A DNA stretch of 64,000 nt, taken from positions 11,307,579 through 11,371,578 of the forward strand of contig NC_087065.1 in the NCBI RefSeq assembly GCF_963678635.1, given 5' to 3'. Position 1 is the first letter of the stretch, and every line of letters starts with the position of its first letter. This DNA comes from Symsagittifera roscoffensis (taxonomy: Eukaryota > Xenacoelomorpha > Acoela > Convolutidae). The translations under genes and the position numbers were made by a program. Below are positions 45,410 through 55,576 of this stretch, one piece after another. The notes under the pieces were generated by a model. It made no database searches. It saw nothing but the letters and a program-made list of their open reading frames with translations, and was not told the origin of the DNA.

Positions 45410-45856
45410 TGTTAATGCTACATAGCATTAAAGTTGAAAGTATGGTATAAACCAGTATAGTTGCTTAGCAATACCAGCTATATAGCTCATCGTATACATA
45501 GTGCGTTCCGGGGAGTTCGGCGTGGGTTCGATTCTCACCTAAGTCGTTTCATTTGAGAATCCTATTTGAGCCGAACCTGACAGAACATAAAAAGCTAATA
45601 TTTTAATCGGTTAAAAATTGGTTTGCATTTGAGTTTCTGTTAATTAAACTGCGTGAATTAAGTATAAACTCATTGTGAAAAAGCACATAAATCACACAAA
45701 TCAGGGCATGAACAAGCCCTCCTTTTAACTTGATACGTGTAATGTTGTTGCTAATTCCGTGCAAAACAAATTACTTAAATTCGCCGTTTATTGATTCTCT
45801 TGAATTAAACCGATTCTGTTTCCTGTTTTTATTCGAGTTATAAAAAAGCCAGAATA
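45410..45856 (+). repeat. 5' LTR of the BEL/Pao element
   Basis: It begins TGTTAATGCTACATAGCATT, which contains a short hairpin, and ends CCAGAATA. It aligns with 59875-60300 apart from small indels, for instance about 20 extra bases near 45670, and scattered substitutions. The divergence shows that the insertion is not recent. The 3' end is TA instead of the usual CA. Confidence 0.88.
45478..45548 (+). repeat. tRNA-like segment inside the 5' LTR
   Basis: GCTATATAGCTCATCG resembles a tRNA A box, and GTGGGTTCGATTCTCAC is a perfect 5-bp T stem with a T-loop B box. In the 3' LTR copy (59943-60012) the arm is enclosed by ACATAG/CTATGT. Here the second half has mutated to CTAAGT. Confidence 0.5.
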
Positions 45857-45859
45857 TTT

Positions 45860-45877
45860 TGGTGCCGCGACTCGGGA
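45860..45877 (+). other. Primer binding site, tRNA-His type
   Basis: TGGTGCCGCGACTCGGGA lies three bases after the 5' LTR. It matches the complement of an animal tRNA-His 3' end including CCA, with one mismatch in the first 16 bases. Confidence 0.65.
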
Positions 45878-45939
45878 GTCAAAAAACCAAGGACCTAAGA
45901 CCTGTTTACTTTTCCGTTCAGCAACCCCCAATCTTCTGA

Positions 45940-46503
45940 TTCGAAGCAGCTAAGGGATTGAAGACTGTAGAGGATCTTATAAAAATACAGGCTTCAGATG
46001 AAGTTTATCTCATCGGCTTTTTCAAGGAAGGTTCATCACTCTGCTTAGCTTTTGCTTCTGCTTCAAACAAATTGCGAGGTAACTTTAAGCTGGCACTTAC
46101 AACAAGTGAAGAAGTAATCAAAGCAGCATCCGCGACTGCTGAGACAGTGACACTCTACAGACCAAAGAGGTTGATCACAAAATCGGAAGGAAGCTTTGTA
46201 ACTGATGCTTCCGCCAATTGCGCACAAATTTCGAGTTTTATCAAGGATAAATTTTCTGGATTAACTGGACACCTTACACCAGACAATGGTCAGTTTTTCA
46301 AGAATCCACAATGTGTCGCTTACTACCAGGTTGACTATCTTCGAAATCCTAAGGGGACAAATTACTACCGCAACAGGGTAATGAAGGTTGCACAAAAAAA
46401 ATTGAAGGACTTACCAACATCAAAACGAATGCGGCTGAGTTCAAGACAAATAGTGGAGAGAGACCGCCTATCAGACATATACAGAGCCTTGCCCATTGAG
46501 TGA
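45940..46503 (+). pseudogene. Captured fragment of a protein disulfide isomerase gene (PDIA3/ERp57 b-b' region)
   Basis: The frame 45940-46503 is open for about 187 codons, without an ATG. It follows PDIA3/ERp57 collinearly: a V-E-D-L-I-K...L-I-G-F-F strand, Y-R-P-K-R-L-I-T-K-S-E-G, I-K-D-K-F-S-G-L-T-G-H-L-T-P-D-N, A-Y-Y-Q-V-D-Y, K-G-T-N-Y-Y-R-N-R-V-M-K-V-A, and a final S-S-R...L-S-D-I-Y. This covers the redox-inactive b domain and the start of b'. Neither C-G-H-C active site is present. It sits between the primer site and the gag leader and is uninterrupted, so it was probably captured as cDNA. The last ~55 codons are repeated at 51703-51872. It is likely non-functional as an isomerase; any role as a leader or decoy is unknown. 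Confidence 0.82.
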
Positions 46504-47310
46504 GATAAGCTTGCGAGTGCTCCCCAAACTCTTCAAAACTTGTAAGACCGATCCTTTTTTTTGTTTTGTCCGATTCTCAACTCAAATATGCTATTACCTG
46601 ACCTATGAGTGCCATGATTCATAGTTTTTTTTGTCATTATTAGGATTTGCTAGATTTCAAATTTTGCTGTAAACTTACACACGATGTTGTTAATTGCAAA
46701 CCGATAAAGACCGTACTAGATACCTAATCCTAGTTCATACCGAGTACCCTATTACCCCAGGATAATCTCGAACCCATATAATTTTGTGAAAAAAAAATCC
46801 AGAAAGTTTTCCAAAAAATTTTCGCAAGTTTTTTTCAAAAAAAAAAATTTTCTCGAAAAAAAAAGTTTTCCCAAAACTTTCACTGACAACATTTTTTTTG
46901 CCAGAATTTAGAGCAAATTGGAAAACACCGTTTTCGTCTCGCCCGTTCAAACGTTTAAACCGTCAACCTTGTCGACCAAGTTTTTTGAGTGAATCCCCAC
47001 CTCGGTTTCCTCCAGTGGTTGGATAAACTTTAAAAATTTGCTCGGCTCGCCCCGTTTTCGGCCGCATACCGCCGCGACCGTTACTCTTACCATTTCGCCG
47101 TAACGTCGTTGAGTTTAACCGATAAACCGTACGCGTTAACCTAAATAGTACTGAATCGAAGCCTTAGCAAAACCTTACAAAACCCTCAGCTAAGGGTTCA
47201 TAAAGTTATTATCGTGATAATTTTTTTTTTCATTTCTATGTGACGACTTTACATCAAAAGACTCCTTAAATTGACTGCCATTAAAACAACCGTATCGCTT
47301 ATCACTCTCA
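46504..47310 (+). other. Element leader, copy A (non-coding)
   Basis: It is collinear with 51873-52679. It includes poly-A/poly-T stretches at about 46790-46870, a GC-richer part (TCGCCCCGTTTTCGGCCGC, TACCGCCGCGACCGTTAC) and TACCCTATTACCCCAGGATA. I see no frame. Confidence 0.6.
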
Positions 47311-47843
47311 ATGGTGTTCATCATTGCTGCGTGTTCTCTCCATCACTCTGTAAATACATTACCATTAACTCTACAAAAACGCCTCGACGACACTTTTAAA
47401 GCAGTTCCAGGTTTAAGCTTTAATTTGAATGCAAATAACCGGCAAAAGACTGTTCAATATCTTTTAAGCAATTCCCCAAAATGTAGGATAGAGAAAAATT
47501 TTACAATTTGCACGATGTTAAAAATAATTCATTGAGCAAGCATAGATCAAACAACGATAACCCACTTACACCAGAAAGTCTGATTGAAATTTTAAAAGAA
47601 TATAAAAACAAAACATCAGCCATTATTTACGTGCACCGTCGAAATACCCCCAATGTTTATGGACGTTTGGTGGAAACAGGAATATTAATCGTTAATGTGA
47701 CCAAACATTTAATCTCAAAAAGAAAAGCTAGCAACAAAGAACTAATTCGTAAGCTTAAATTAATTCATCCTCCGGCGTTTTTGAAAATAAAAAACTTGAA
47801 AATCATTCGACGTTATTTCCCCAATCTGTCCAAATTTGAGTGA
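47311..47843 (+). pseudogene. Upstream ORF of the element, copy A (frameshifted)
   Basis: It is the same protein as the intact ORF 52680-53327. A one-base loss (ACAATTTGCACG here against ACAATTTGGCACG) breaks it after about 70 codons, and the second part continues in another frame to 47843. About 750 bases present in copy B (roughly 53195-53955) are missing here, which fuses the end of this ORF to the middle of gag. Confidence 0.75.
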
Positions 47844-49942
47844 GCGTCGAAGAAAGGCAGCCCTTGCAAAAATTAAACGCGAGGAAGTTGAACGCCAAGC
47901 AGAGGCTAAGCTTCGTTTGAAAAAGCAAGAGATTAAGATTCAGTCGATGAAGGGTCAACTTGATCTTGATGTGGTTGTAGAGGAAAGCCGTCAAAAGCTA
48001 GCCGAAGCAACTATCGAAGAGGCTGAATATCTGAAAGACGCCTCTGAAATTTGTGAACTTCGTCGTAGCAGATCGAAATTGGCAATGGCCAAATTAAAGT
48101 TGGGTGAACACTCAATTCCCAACTCAGGAGATAGTTCAGCCCGTGGCGCCAGTCCAAAGTGTCAATATGGAACCAGCTTCCGAGTGCTTGTCTTTTTCAA
48201 GTATTGAACAGCCTTTCAGTAGAAATCTGACGATGATTAATAACTCTCATCCAAATGCTAATTATTTCGAAACCACGTGTATAAACTCACAGAGTGATAA
48301 CGTCCCTCATACATCAAATACAAGTGTCAGCTTGCCAAATTCAAATGTAAACAGTACGTATGAGCCACAGGAACAGCTACCTTTGACCAACCTATACAAC
48401 TACAACCCTTTGATGAAGAGTAGTTTTCATCATTCTAATATCCCAACGAGCTCAATGCCCATTGCTCAACAAACCTTTTTCCCAAGTAATTCTGCAAATT
48501 TTGTGTACCAACCGCTTTTACCAACTAACGTTGGTCCTCTCAATCGTCCAACAGTCACTTTCTCCCCTAACTCATATTATGTCACACAGCCATCGAATGT
48601 TCAACCGTTCTCTAGCGGAGGAACAACTTTTTATGTCGGTGATCCTAAAGCTGTAGACGCCGCTATCTATTCAAAACCGCTGATGGCGACTTATACAAAT
48701 GAGAACAAACAATATGGCCCATTTACGTCCTCGGGCAGTAAACGAATCACTAATCAAGATCTAGCTGAAATCTTGACACTGAGCCAGAAAGGTCCCTTAC
48801 CTGAGTGGAAATTGTCTTCTTTTGACGGAAATCCATTGCAGTGGCCTGAATGGTTTGGTCAGTTGAAAAGTGCAATCGATGCAAAAGTTTTAAGTGGTGA
48901 TGACAAACTGACATATCTCAAAACTCTCGTTTCAGGCAAAGCGAAGAATGCAATTGCCGAATTCGCTTACAGTGGAGTATTCTACAAGGACGCTTTGAAA
49001 ACTCTAGAGAGGAAATTTGGACAACCACAGACGATTGTGGCAGCTCATCTTGAAAAACTTTCGAATTTTCCACCTTTCAAAATGCACAATTCAGAAAGCA
49101 TTATCAGTTTCGCTTCCTGTATATCCAGTCTTGTCGCTGTTTTAAAATCGTTAGGATATGAGTACGACTTGAAGAGTACATCCGTTTTGAATCAAATTAT
49201 TTCAAAATTGCCTCCAAATATGAAAGAGTCGTGGTCTCTCCACTCTGTAAAAAAATGTTGTAGACAGCCAACCGTTTTAGATTTTAATGATTGGCTCCGC
49301 GACAAGGCTGAGGCACATGAACTTATGCGTGTGATTCAGAATAAGTCACGACCTCAGGAGACTCCAAAGACTGGTTTCCATCAATCACCTACAAAAGTTT
49401 TTGCCGCTGCTTCAAAATTTGAAAAACCATTTTATGCTCCGTGCCTCCAGTGCAAGGGTAAACACCCACTCTGGAGTTGTTCTGTGTTTAAGGAAAAGAC
49501 CCCAACTCAACGAGCTCAATTCTCCGCACAAAATAGGTTGTGTTTTGCTTGCTTTCAACCTGACCACATGTTCCGAAAATGCCCTAAAGCTCGCAAATGC
49601 ACTAAGCCTGGTTGTGAAAGCACCCATCATAATGTCTTGTTGCATGGTGCTGAGAAAGTTTTCAGCGTAAGGTCTGCAAACAAAGAGTTAAACATTAGCA
49701 ATAACGAAAGCCATTCAAATTCAATCAGTAACGCCCCGCCGAACCGGAATAAGCCGCAAACTTCGTCATCGAACGTAGCAAGTTCGCCGTCTTACAAGAA
49801 ACTAACGGGTCTCCTTCCTGTGCTTCAATTGGAAATAAGTTCACACACAGACGTGACCACTTCTCTTGTAATGTGCGATTCCTGTTGTACCCACTCATGG
49901 GTCTCGGCGGGCCTAGCACAGCGTTTAAATTTAACTGCCTAA
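47844..49942 (+). pseudogene. Gag and nucleocapsid, copy A
   Basis: It lacks the gag N-terminus because of the deletion at about 47835. It holds the basic coiled-coil part (R-R-K-A-A-L-A-K-I-K-R-E-E-V-E-R-Q-A), then a small internal change near 48090 that shifts the frame. The main frame then runs to 49942: the BEL/Pao gag domain (L-P-E-W-K-L-S-S-F-D-G-N-P-L-Q-W-P-E-W) and two zinc knuckles (C-F-A-C-F-Q-P-D-H-M-F-R-K-C and C-x4-C-x3-H). The first part of the aspartic protease, with D-S-C-C-T-H-S-W-V, precedes a stop at 49940. Confidence 0.82.
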
Positions 49943-51702
49943 AAGCTAGATATTCTGGTAAACGGCTTCAATTCGACGGAATACGTTCCCACGCAGCAAG
50001 TCGAAGTGAATGTTTTTGCCAAATTCGACCACCATGAATACTCGTTTAGGGTTACGCCGTTTGTGAAAGACAGTTTGAGCGTTGGTTCCGAAACCATTGA
50101 CGTTCCCATTCTCCAAGACAGGTTTCCACATCTGCAGCCAATTAAACCTATTGTCTAAAACTATTCCGACGTTGAGATGATATTAGGGCAGGATGTAGTT
50201 CATGCAATCAAGCCTCTCGAAAACTTCCAAGGACGAAATCAAAATACTCCTGTCGCTGTCCGTATGCCCATTGGCTGGGTTCTCAGTGGCCCACTCCCAT
50301 CACCAATTGGTGTTCGAGCCACCATTTTCAATTGCAATGTTGAAGACGTAGCACTTGCTGACCAAGTGAAGAAATGGTACGAGCTAGAGTCGTATGGCAC
50401 GTTTAAACAAGCTGATCCCCGTTCCTCAGCTGATAAACGTGCACAAAAAATTCTTGACTCTACCACGATTCATGATGGCAGCCGTTATGTTGTCGTAATG
50501 CTCTGGGCTGATGACAACATTCATCTTCCCGATAACTTTTACGCTTCATTGGTCCAGTTTAAGTCTCTTGAAAAGCGTCTAGAGAAAGATTTAAACCTGA
50601 AAACTCAATACTCATCAGATATCCGAAGTGATGTCGAGAAGGGTTACGAAGTCCCGGTTAGCCCTCACGACTCAAAAAACCGTTCAGAACGAGAATGGTA
50701 CGTACCGCACCACCCACTTTTAAATCCGTATAAACCCGGCAAAGTTCGGCGCGTTTTAAACGGTGCTTCTAAGTTTCACGGCAAATCACTAACTAACTCC
50801 CTTCTCGTCGGCCCCGATCTGCTTCTGAACCTTTTATTCGTTTTAATGCGCTTCCGAGAGCACAAATACGCAATTTTTGCAGATATCGAAGGCATGTTTA
50901 TGCAGGTCGGCTTACGAGAAAGCGATCAACGTTCCTTGCGTTTTTTGTGGCGGGAGGACCCCTTATCAGATGTGAATGTATTTCAATATACAAGGCATAT
51001 ATTTGGAGCGAAAGATTCTCCGACATGGGCTAACTATGCTCTTCGCCAAACAGCCATCGATAACCAAGATCGTTACCCCGATGCCGCTTACGCCGTGCTA
51101 AACAACTTTTACATGGATGACTACCTTGGGTCTGTGAAAAACCCAGAAACTGCTTTAATGTTAAGTCGCAGTTTAGTTGAACTGCTTAAGTTGGGTGGGT
51201 TTAATCTTAAAAAATGTATTAGCAACGTTCCCAATTTGTCATCGAAACTAAAGCCCCCTAAGACCAGCGCTAACAACAGTAAGGAAATTATTACCGCTGC
51301 GATTAATCCGGAAACCGCATCGCATATTCTCGGTCTGAAATGGGACCACGTCACCGATACGTTGGTTGTGAGCAGAGGAGTCAACCGCGTACTCAAAGAC
51401 TCTGTTACGCAGCAATCGGTCCTTAGTTTTGTGTCCTTCGTGTTCGACACCATAGGTCTTGTCGCCCCGTATACCGTACGCGCACGTTTGCTACTGAAAG
51501 ATATCTGGAGATTGAGTGGCCAACAGTGGGACGACCCACTGTCAATTGAGTTGTGCTGCAGATTCACTGATTGGCACTCTGGCTTGCCAGTTTCAGGGTA
51601 GCTCAAAATACCTCGTTGCTATTTTGACTTCCCAGTAGATGAGGTTGAGCTGCACATGTTCGGTGATAGCTCATTGGACGTATTCTGTTCTGTAGCACTA
51701 CC
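49943..51702 (+). pseudogene. Protease and reverse transcriptase, copy A (truncated before RNase H)
   Basis: An early TAA (Tyr in copy B) interrupts the protease at about 50157. The 50177-51601 frame holds the RT: R-V-L-N-G-A-S-K-F, D-I-E-G-M-F-M-Q-V, F-G-A-K-D-S-P-T-W-A-N-Y-A-L and catalytic Y-M-D-D near 51112. A stop at 51599 replaces Gln. The sequence is cut at about 51702 inside the RT-RNase H linker, where it joins the captured PDI fragment. No RNase H or integrase follows in this copy. Confidence 0.82.
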
Positions 51703-51872
51703 AGGTTGACTATATTCAAAATCCTAAGGGTACAAACTACTACCGCAACAGGGTAATGAAGGTTGCAAAAAAAAATTGAAGGACTTACCAACATAAAAAT
51801 GAATGCGGCTGAGTTCAAGACAAATAGTGGAGACACACCGCCTATCAGACATATACAGAGCCTTGCCCATTG
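51703..51872 (+). pseudogene. Second, 5'-truncated copy of the captured PDI fragment
   Basis: It matches 46322-46503 from CTACCAGGTTGACTAT onward, with indels in the A-run (GCAAAAAAAAATTG). It directly follows the RT fragment of copy A and marks the junction between the two internal copies. Confidence 0.85.
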
Positions 51873-52679
51873 AGTGAGATAAGCTTGCGAGTGCTCCCCA
51901 AACTCTTCAAAACTTGTAAGACCGATCTTTTTTTTTGTTTTGTCCGTTTCTCAACTCAATTATGCTATAACATGACCTATAAGTGCGATGATTCATAGTT
52001 TTTTTTGTCATTATTAGGATTTGCTAGATTTCAAATTTTGCTGTAAAATTACATACGATGTTGTTAATTGCAAACCGATTAAGACCGCACTAGATACCTA
52101 ATCCTAGTTCATACCCATTACCCTATTACCCCAGGATAGTCTCGAACCCAAATAAATTTGTTTAAAAAAAAATCCAGAAAGTTTTCCAAAAAATTTTCGC
52201 AATTTTTTTCAAAAAAAAAAATTTCTCGAAAAAAAAATTTTCCCAAAACTTTCACTGACAACATTTTTTTTGCCCGAATTTAGAGCAAAATCGGAAAAAA
52301 CCGTTTTCGTCTCGCCCGTTCAACCGTTTAAACCGTCAGTCTTGTCGAGCAAGTTTTTTGAGTGAATCCCCACCTCGGTTTCCTCCAGTGGTTGGATAAA
52401 CTTTAAAAATTTGCTCGGCTCGCCCCGTTTTTGGCCGCATACCGCCGCGACCGTTACTCTTACCGTTTCGCCGTAACGTCGTTGAGTTTCATCGATAAAC
52501 CGTACGTGTTAATTTAAATAGTACTGAACCCAAGTCTTAGTAGAAGCTTAAAAACCCTCAGCTAAGGGTTCTTAAAGTTATTATCGTCATATTTTTTTTC
52601 GTTTCTATATGATGACTTTACATCAACAGACTCCTTAAATTGATTGCCATTAAAACAACCGTATCGCTTATCACTCTCA
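51873..52679 (+). other. Element leader, copy B (non-coding)
   Basis: It is collinear with 46504-47310, with a few percent of differences and small indels in the homopolymers. No frame. Confidence 0.6.
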
Positions 52680-53327
52680 ATGGTGTTCATCATTGCTGCG
52701 AGTTCTCTCCATCACTCCGTAAATACATTACCATTAACTCTACAAAAACGCCTCGACGACACTTTTAAAGCAGTTCCAGGTTTAAGCTTTAATTTGAATG
52801 CAAATAACCGGCAAAAGACTGTTCAATATCTTTTAAGCAATTCCCCAAAATGTATGATAGAGAAAAACTTTACAATTTGGCACGATGTTATAAATAATTC
52901 ATTCAGCAAGCATAGATCAAACAACGATAACCCACTTACAACAGAAAGTCTGATTGAAATTTTAAAAGAATATAAAAACAAAACATCAGCCATTATTTAC
53001 GTACACCATCAAAATACCCCCAATGTTTATGGACGTTTGGTGGAAACAGGAATATTAAGCATTAATGTGACCAAACATTTAATCTCAAAAAGAAAAGCTA
53101 GCAACAAAGAACTAATTCGTAAGCCTAAATTAATTCATCCTCCGGCGTTTTTAGAAGTAAAAAAATTGAGAATCATTCGACGTTATTTCCCCAATCTGTC
53201 CGAACTTATCAATAAAGTTAAAAATCGTCGACCAAGTTCAAAGACAAGAAAAGCAGATAAGCATAAGATTTCACAATTGACAACAGTCGAAGAATATTTA
53301 ACATTTGTTAGGCATTATAACTTTTGA
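52680..53327 (+). CDS. Unknown 215-residue protein encoded upstream of gag in the BEL/Pao element
   Basis: It is intact from ATG to TGA. The head is mildly hydrophobic (M-V-F-I-I-A-A-S-S-L). The middle carries I-W-H-D-V-I-N-N-S-F-S-K-H-R-S-N-N-D-N-P-L followed by S-A-I-I-Y-V-H-H, an alternating strand/helix pattern that could be a hydrolase-like (SGNH-type) or other alpha/beta fold. The C-terminus is basic (N-R-R-P-S-S-K-T-R-K). I recall similar W-H-D-x-x-N-N-S proteins in other invertebrate mobile elements but cannot assign a function. The copy at 47311 is frameshifted. Confidence 0.6.
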   Translation: MVFIIAASSLHHSVNTLPLTLQKRLDDTFKAVPGLSFNLNANNRQKTVQYLLSNSPKCMIEKNFTIWHDVINNSFSKHRSNNDNPLTTESLIEILKEYKNKTSAIIYVHHQNTPNVYGRLVETGILSINVTKHLISKRKASNKELIRKPKLIHPPAFLEVKKLRIIRRYFPNLSELINKVKNRRPSSKTRKADKHKISQLTTVEEYLTFVRHYNF

Positions 53328-53537
53328 TTTGTTTTTTTTTCATTAGTTAAATTCATCTTTATTTTCAATCTTGTAGTTTGTTGTCCTTCTGTTCCGTAGG
53401 TAACGAGAATCGTACGGCGTCTTGCGAGGATCCTCTCGTTCGGTATAGGACGCGGCTACTTGAATTGATTTTAGTTTGATTCCGTCAATCGGCACTAATT
53501 TGTTTTTTTTGCTCTTATTTAAAAACAAATATTTTAA

Positions 53538-55576
53538 AAGGAGCTTGACTTCGGCCAGAAGCTAAACAAAATTTATCTTGCTAGGAAAGAGTTGAAAACA
53601 AATCTTTTCGAATACCATGCCAAAAATCCGGAATATATAAGTGCGAATGATAGAACAGCTAAAATTGAAACGTACATCGAAAAATCTAGCAATTGCTTAC
53701 AAAAAATTATAGAGAAAATGATGAGCTTAAATCTTTGTCTATGCACAGCAACAACGCTGCTGAAACAATAAATCAACTTGAGTTTTACCTAGGATCTATC
53801 ACTGCAAAAAATGACGATGTATTAGGTCTAGCTAAAAATTACTTTCAAATTAAACATCAAATGGACCAGGTAGCAACTGCACGAATCCCAACGCCCAGCG
53901 AATCCGTCCGTTCCAAGAAACCCCTTTCACAGCGTTCTAAGATTGCATCAATGACATCGAGTGAGCGTCGAAGAAAGGCAGCCCTTGCAAAAATTAGACG
54001 CGAGGAAGTTGAACGCCAAGCAGAGGCTAAGCTTCGTTTGAAAAAGCAAGAGATCCAGATTCAGTCGATGAAGGGTCAACTTGATCTTGATGTGGTTGTA
54101 GATGAAAGCCGTCAAAAGCTAGCCGAAGCAACTATCGAAGAGGCTGAATATCTGAAAGACGCCTCTGAAATTTGTGAACTTCGTCATAGCAGATCGAAAT
54201 TGGCAATGGCCGTTCAGGAGAACCAAACGGAGGAAGACAGGACAAGAAGTTGGGTGAACACTCAATTCCCAACTCAGGAGATAGTTCAGCCCGTGGCGCC
54301 AGTCCAAAGTGTCAATATGGAACCAGCTTCCGAGTGCTTGTCTTTTTCAAGTATTGAACAGCCTTTCAGTAGAAATCTGACGATGATTAATAACTCTCAT
54401 CCAAATGCTAATTATTTCGAAACCACGTGTATAAACTCACAGAGTGATAACGTCCCTCATACATCAAATACAAGTGTCAGCTTGCCAAATTCAAGGGTAA
54501 ACAGTACGTATGAGCCACAGGAACAGCTACCTTTGACCAACCTATACAACTACAACCCTTTGATGAAGAGTAGTTTTCATCATTCTAATATCCCAACGAG
54601 CTCAATGCCCATTGCTCAACAAACCTTTTTCCCAAGTAATTCTGCAAATTTTGTGTACCAACCGCTTTTACCAACTAACGTTGGTCCTCTCAATCGTCCA
54701 ACAGTCACTTTCTCCCCTAACTCATATTATGTCACACAGCCATCGAATGTTCAACCGTTCTCTAGCGGAGGAACAACTTTTTATGTCGGTGATCCTAAAG
54801 CTGTAGACGCCGCTATCTATTCAAAACCGCTGATGGCGACTTATACAAATGAGAACAAACAATATGGCCCATTTACGTCCTCGGGCAGTAAACGAATCAC
54901 TAATCAAGATCTAGCTGAAATCTTGACACTGAGCCAGAAAGGTCCCTTACCTGAGTGGAAATTGTCTTCTTTTGACGGAAATCCATTGCAGTGGCCTGAA
55001 TGGTTTGGTCAGTTGAAAAGTGCAATCGATGCAAAAGTTTTAAGTGGTGATGACAAACTGACATATCTCAAAACTCTCGTTTCAGGCAAAGCGAAGAATG
55101 CAATTGCCGAATTCGCTTACAGTGGAGTATTCTACAAGGACGCTTTGAAAACTCTAGAGAGGAAATTTGGACAACCACAGACGATTGTGGCAGCTCATCT
55201 TGAAAAACTTTCGAATTTTCCACCTTTCAAAATGCACAATTCAGAAAGCATTATCAGTTTCGCTTCCTGTATATCCAGTCTTGTCGCTGTTTTAAAATCG
55301 TTAGGATATGAGTACGACTTGAAGAGTACATCCGTTTTGAATCAAATTATTTCAAAATTGCCTCCAAATATGAAAGAGTCGTGGTCTCTCCACTCTGTAA
55401 AAAAATGTTGTAGACAGCCAACCGTTTTAGATTTTAATGATTGGCTCCGCGACAAGGCTGAGGCACATGAACTTATGCGTGTGATTCAGAATAAGTCACG
55501 ACCTGAGGAGACTCCAAAGACTGGTTTACAAAAATCACCTACAAAATTTTTTGCCGCTGCTTCAAAAATTGAATAA
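53538..55576 (+). pseudogene. Gag, copy B (more complete)
   Basis: The frame from 53538 gives the gag N-terminus (E-L-D-F-G-Q-K-L-N-K-I-Y) and shifts once at an A-run near 53700. The frame to 55576 then holds a K/E/R-rich coiled coil, a Ser/Asn/Pro-rich linker and the BEL/Pao gag domain. It ends at a stop (AAT-TGA-ATAA region, 55574) where copy A reads on. From about 54250 to 55500 it is almost identical to copy A, unlike the flanks. Confidence 0.82.

Noticed and set aside
54119-54307. Minus-strand ORFs within gag and pol copies
   Set aside because: Antisense shadows of gag-pol; the same shadows recur at matching places in both copies.
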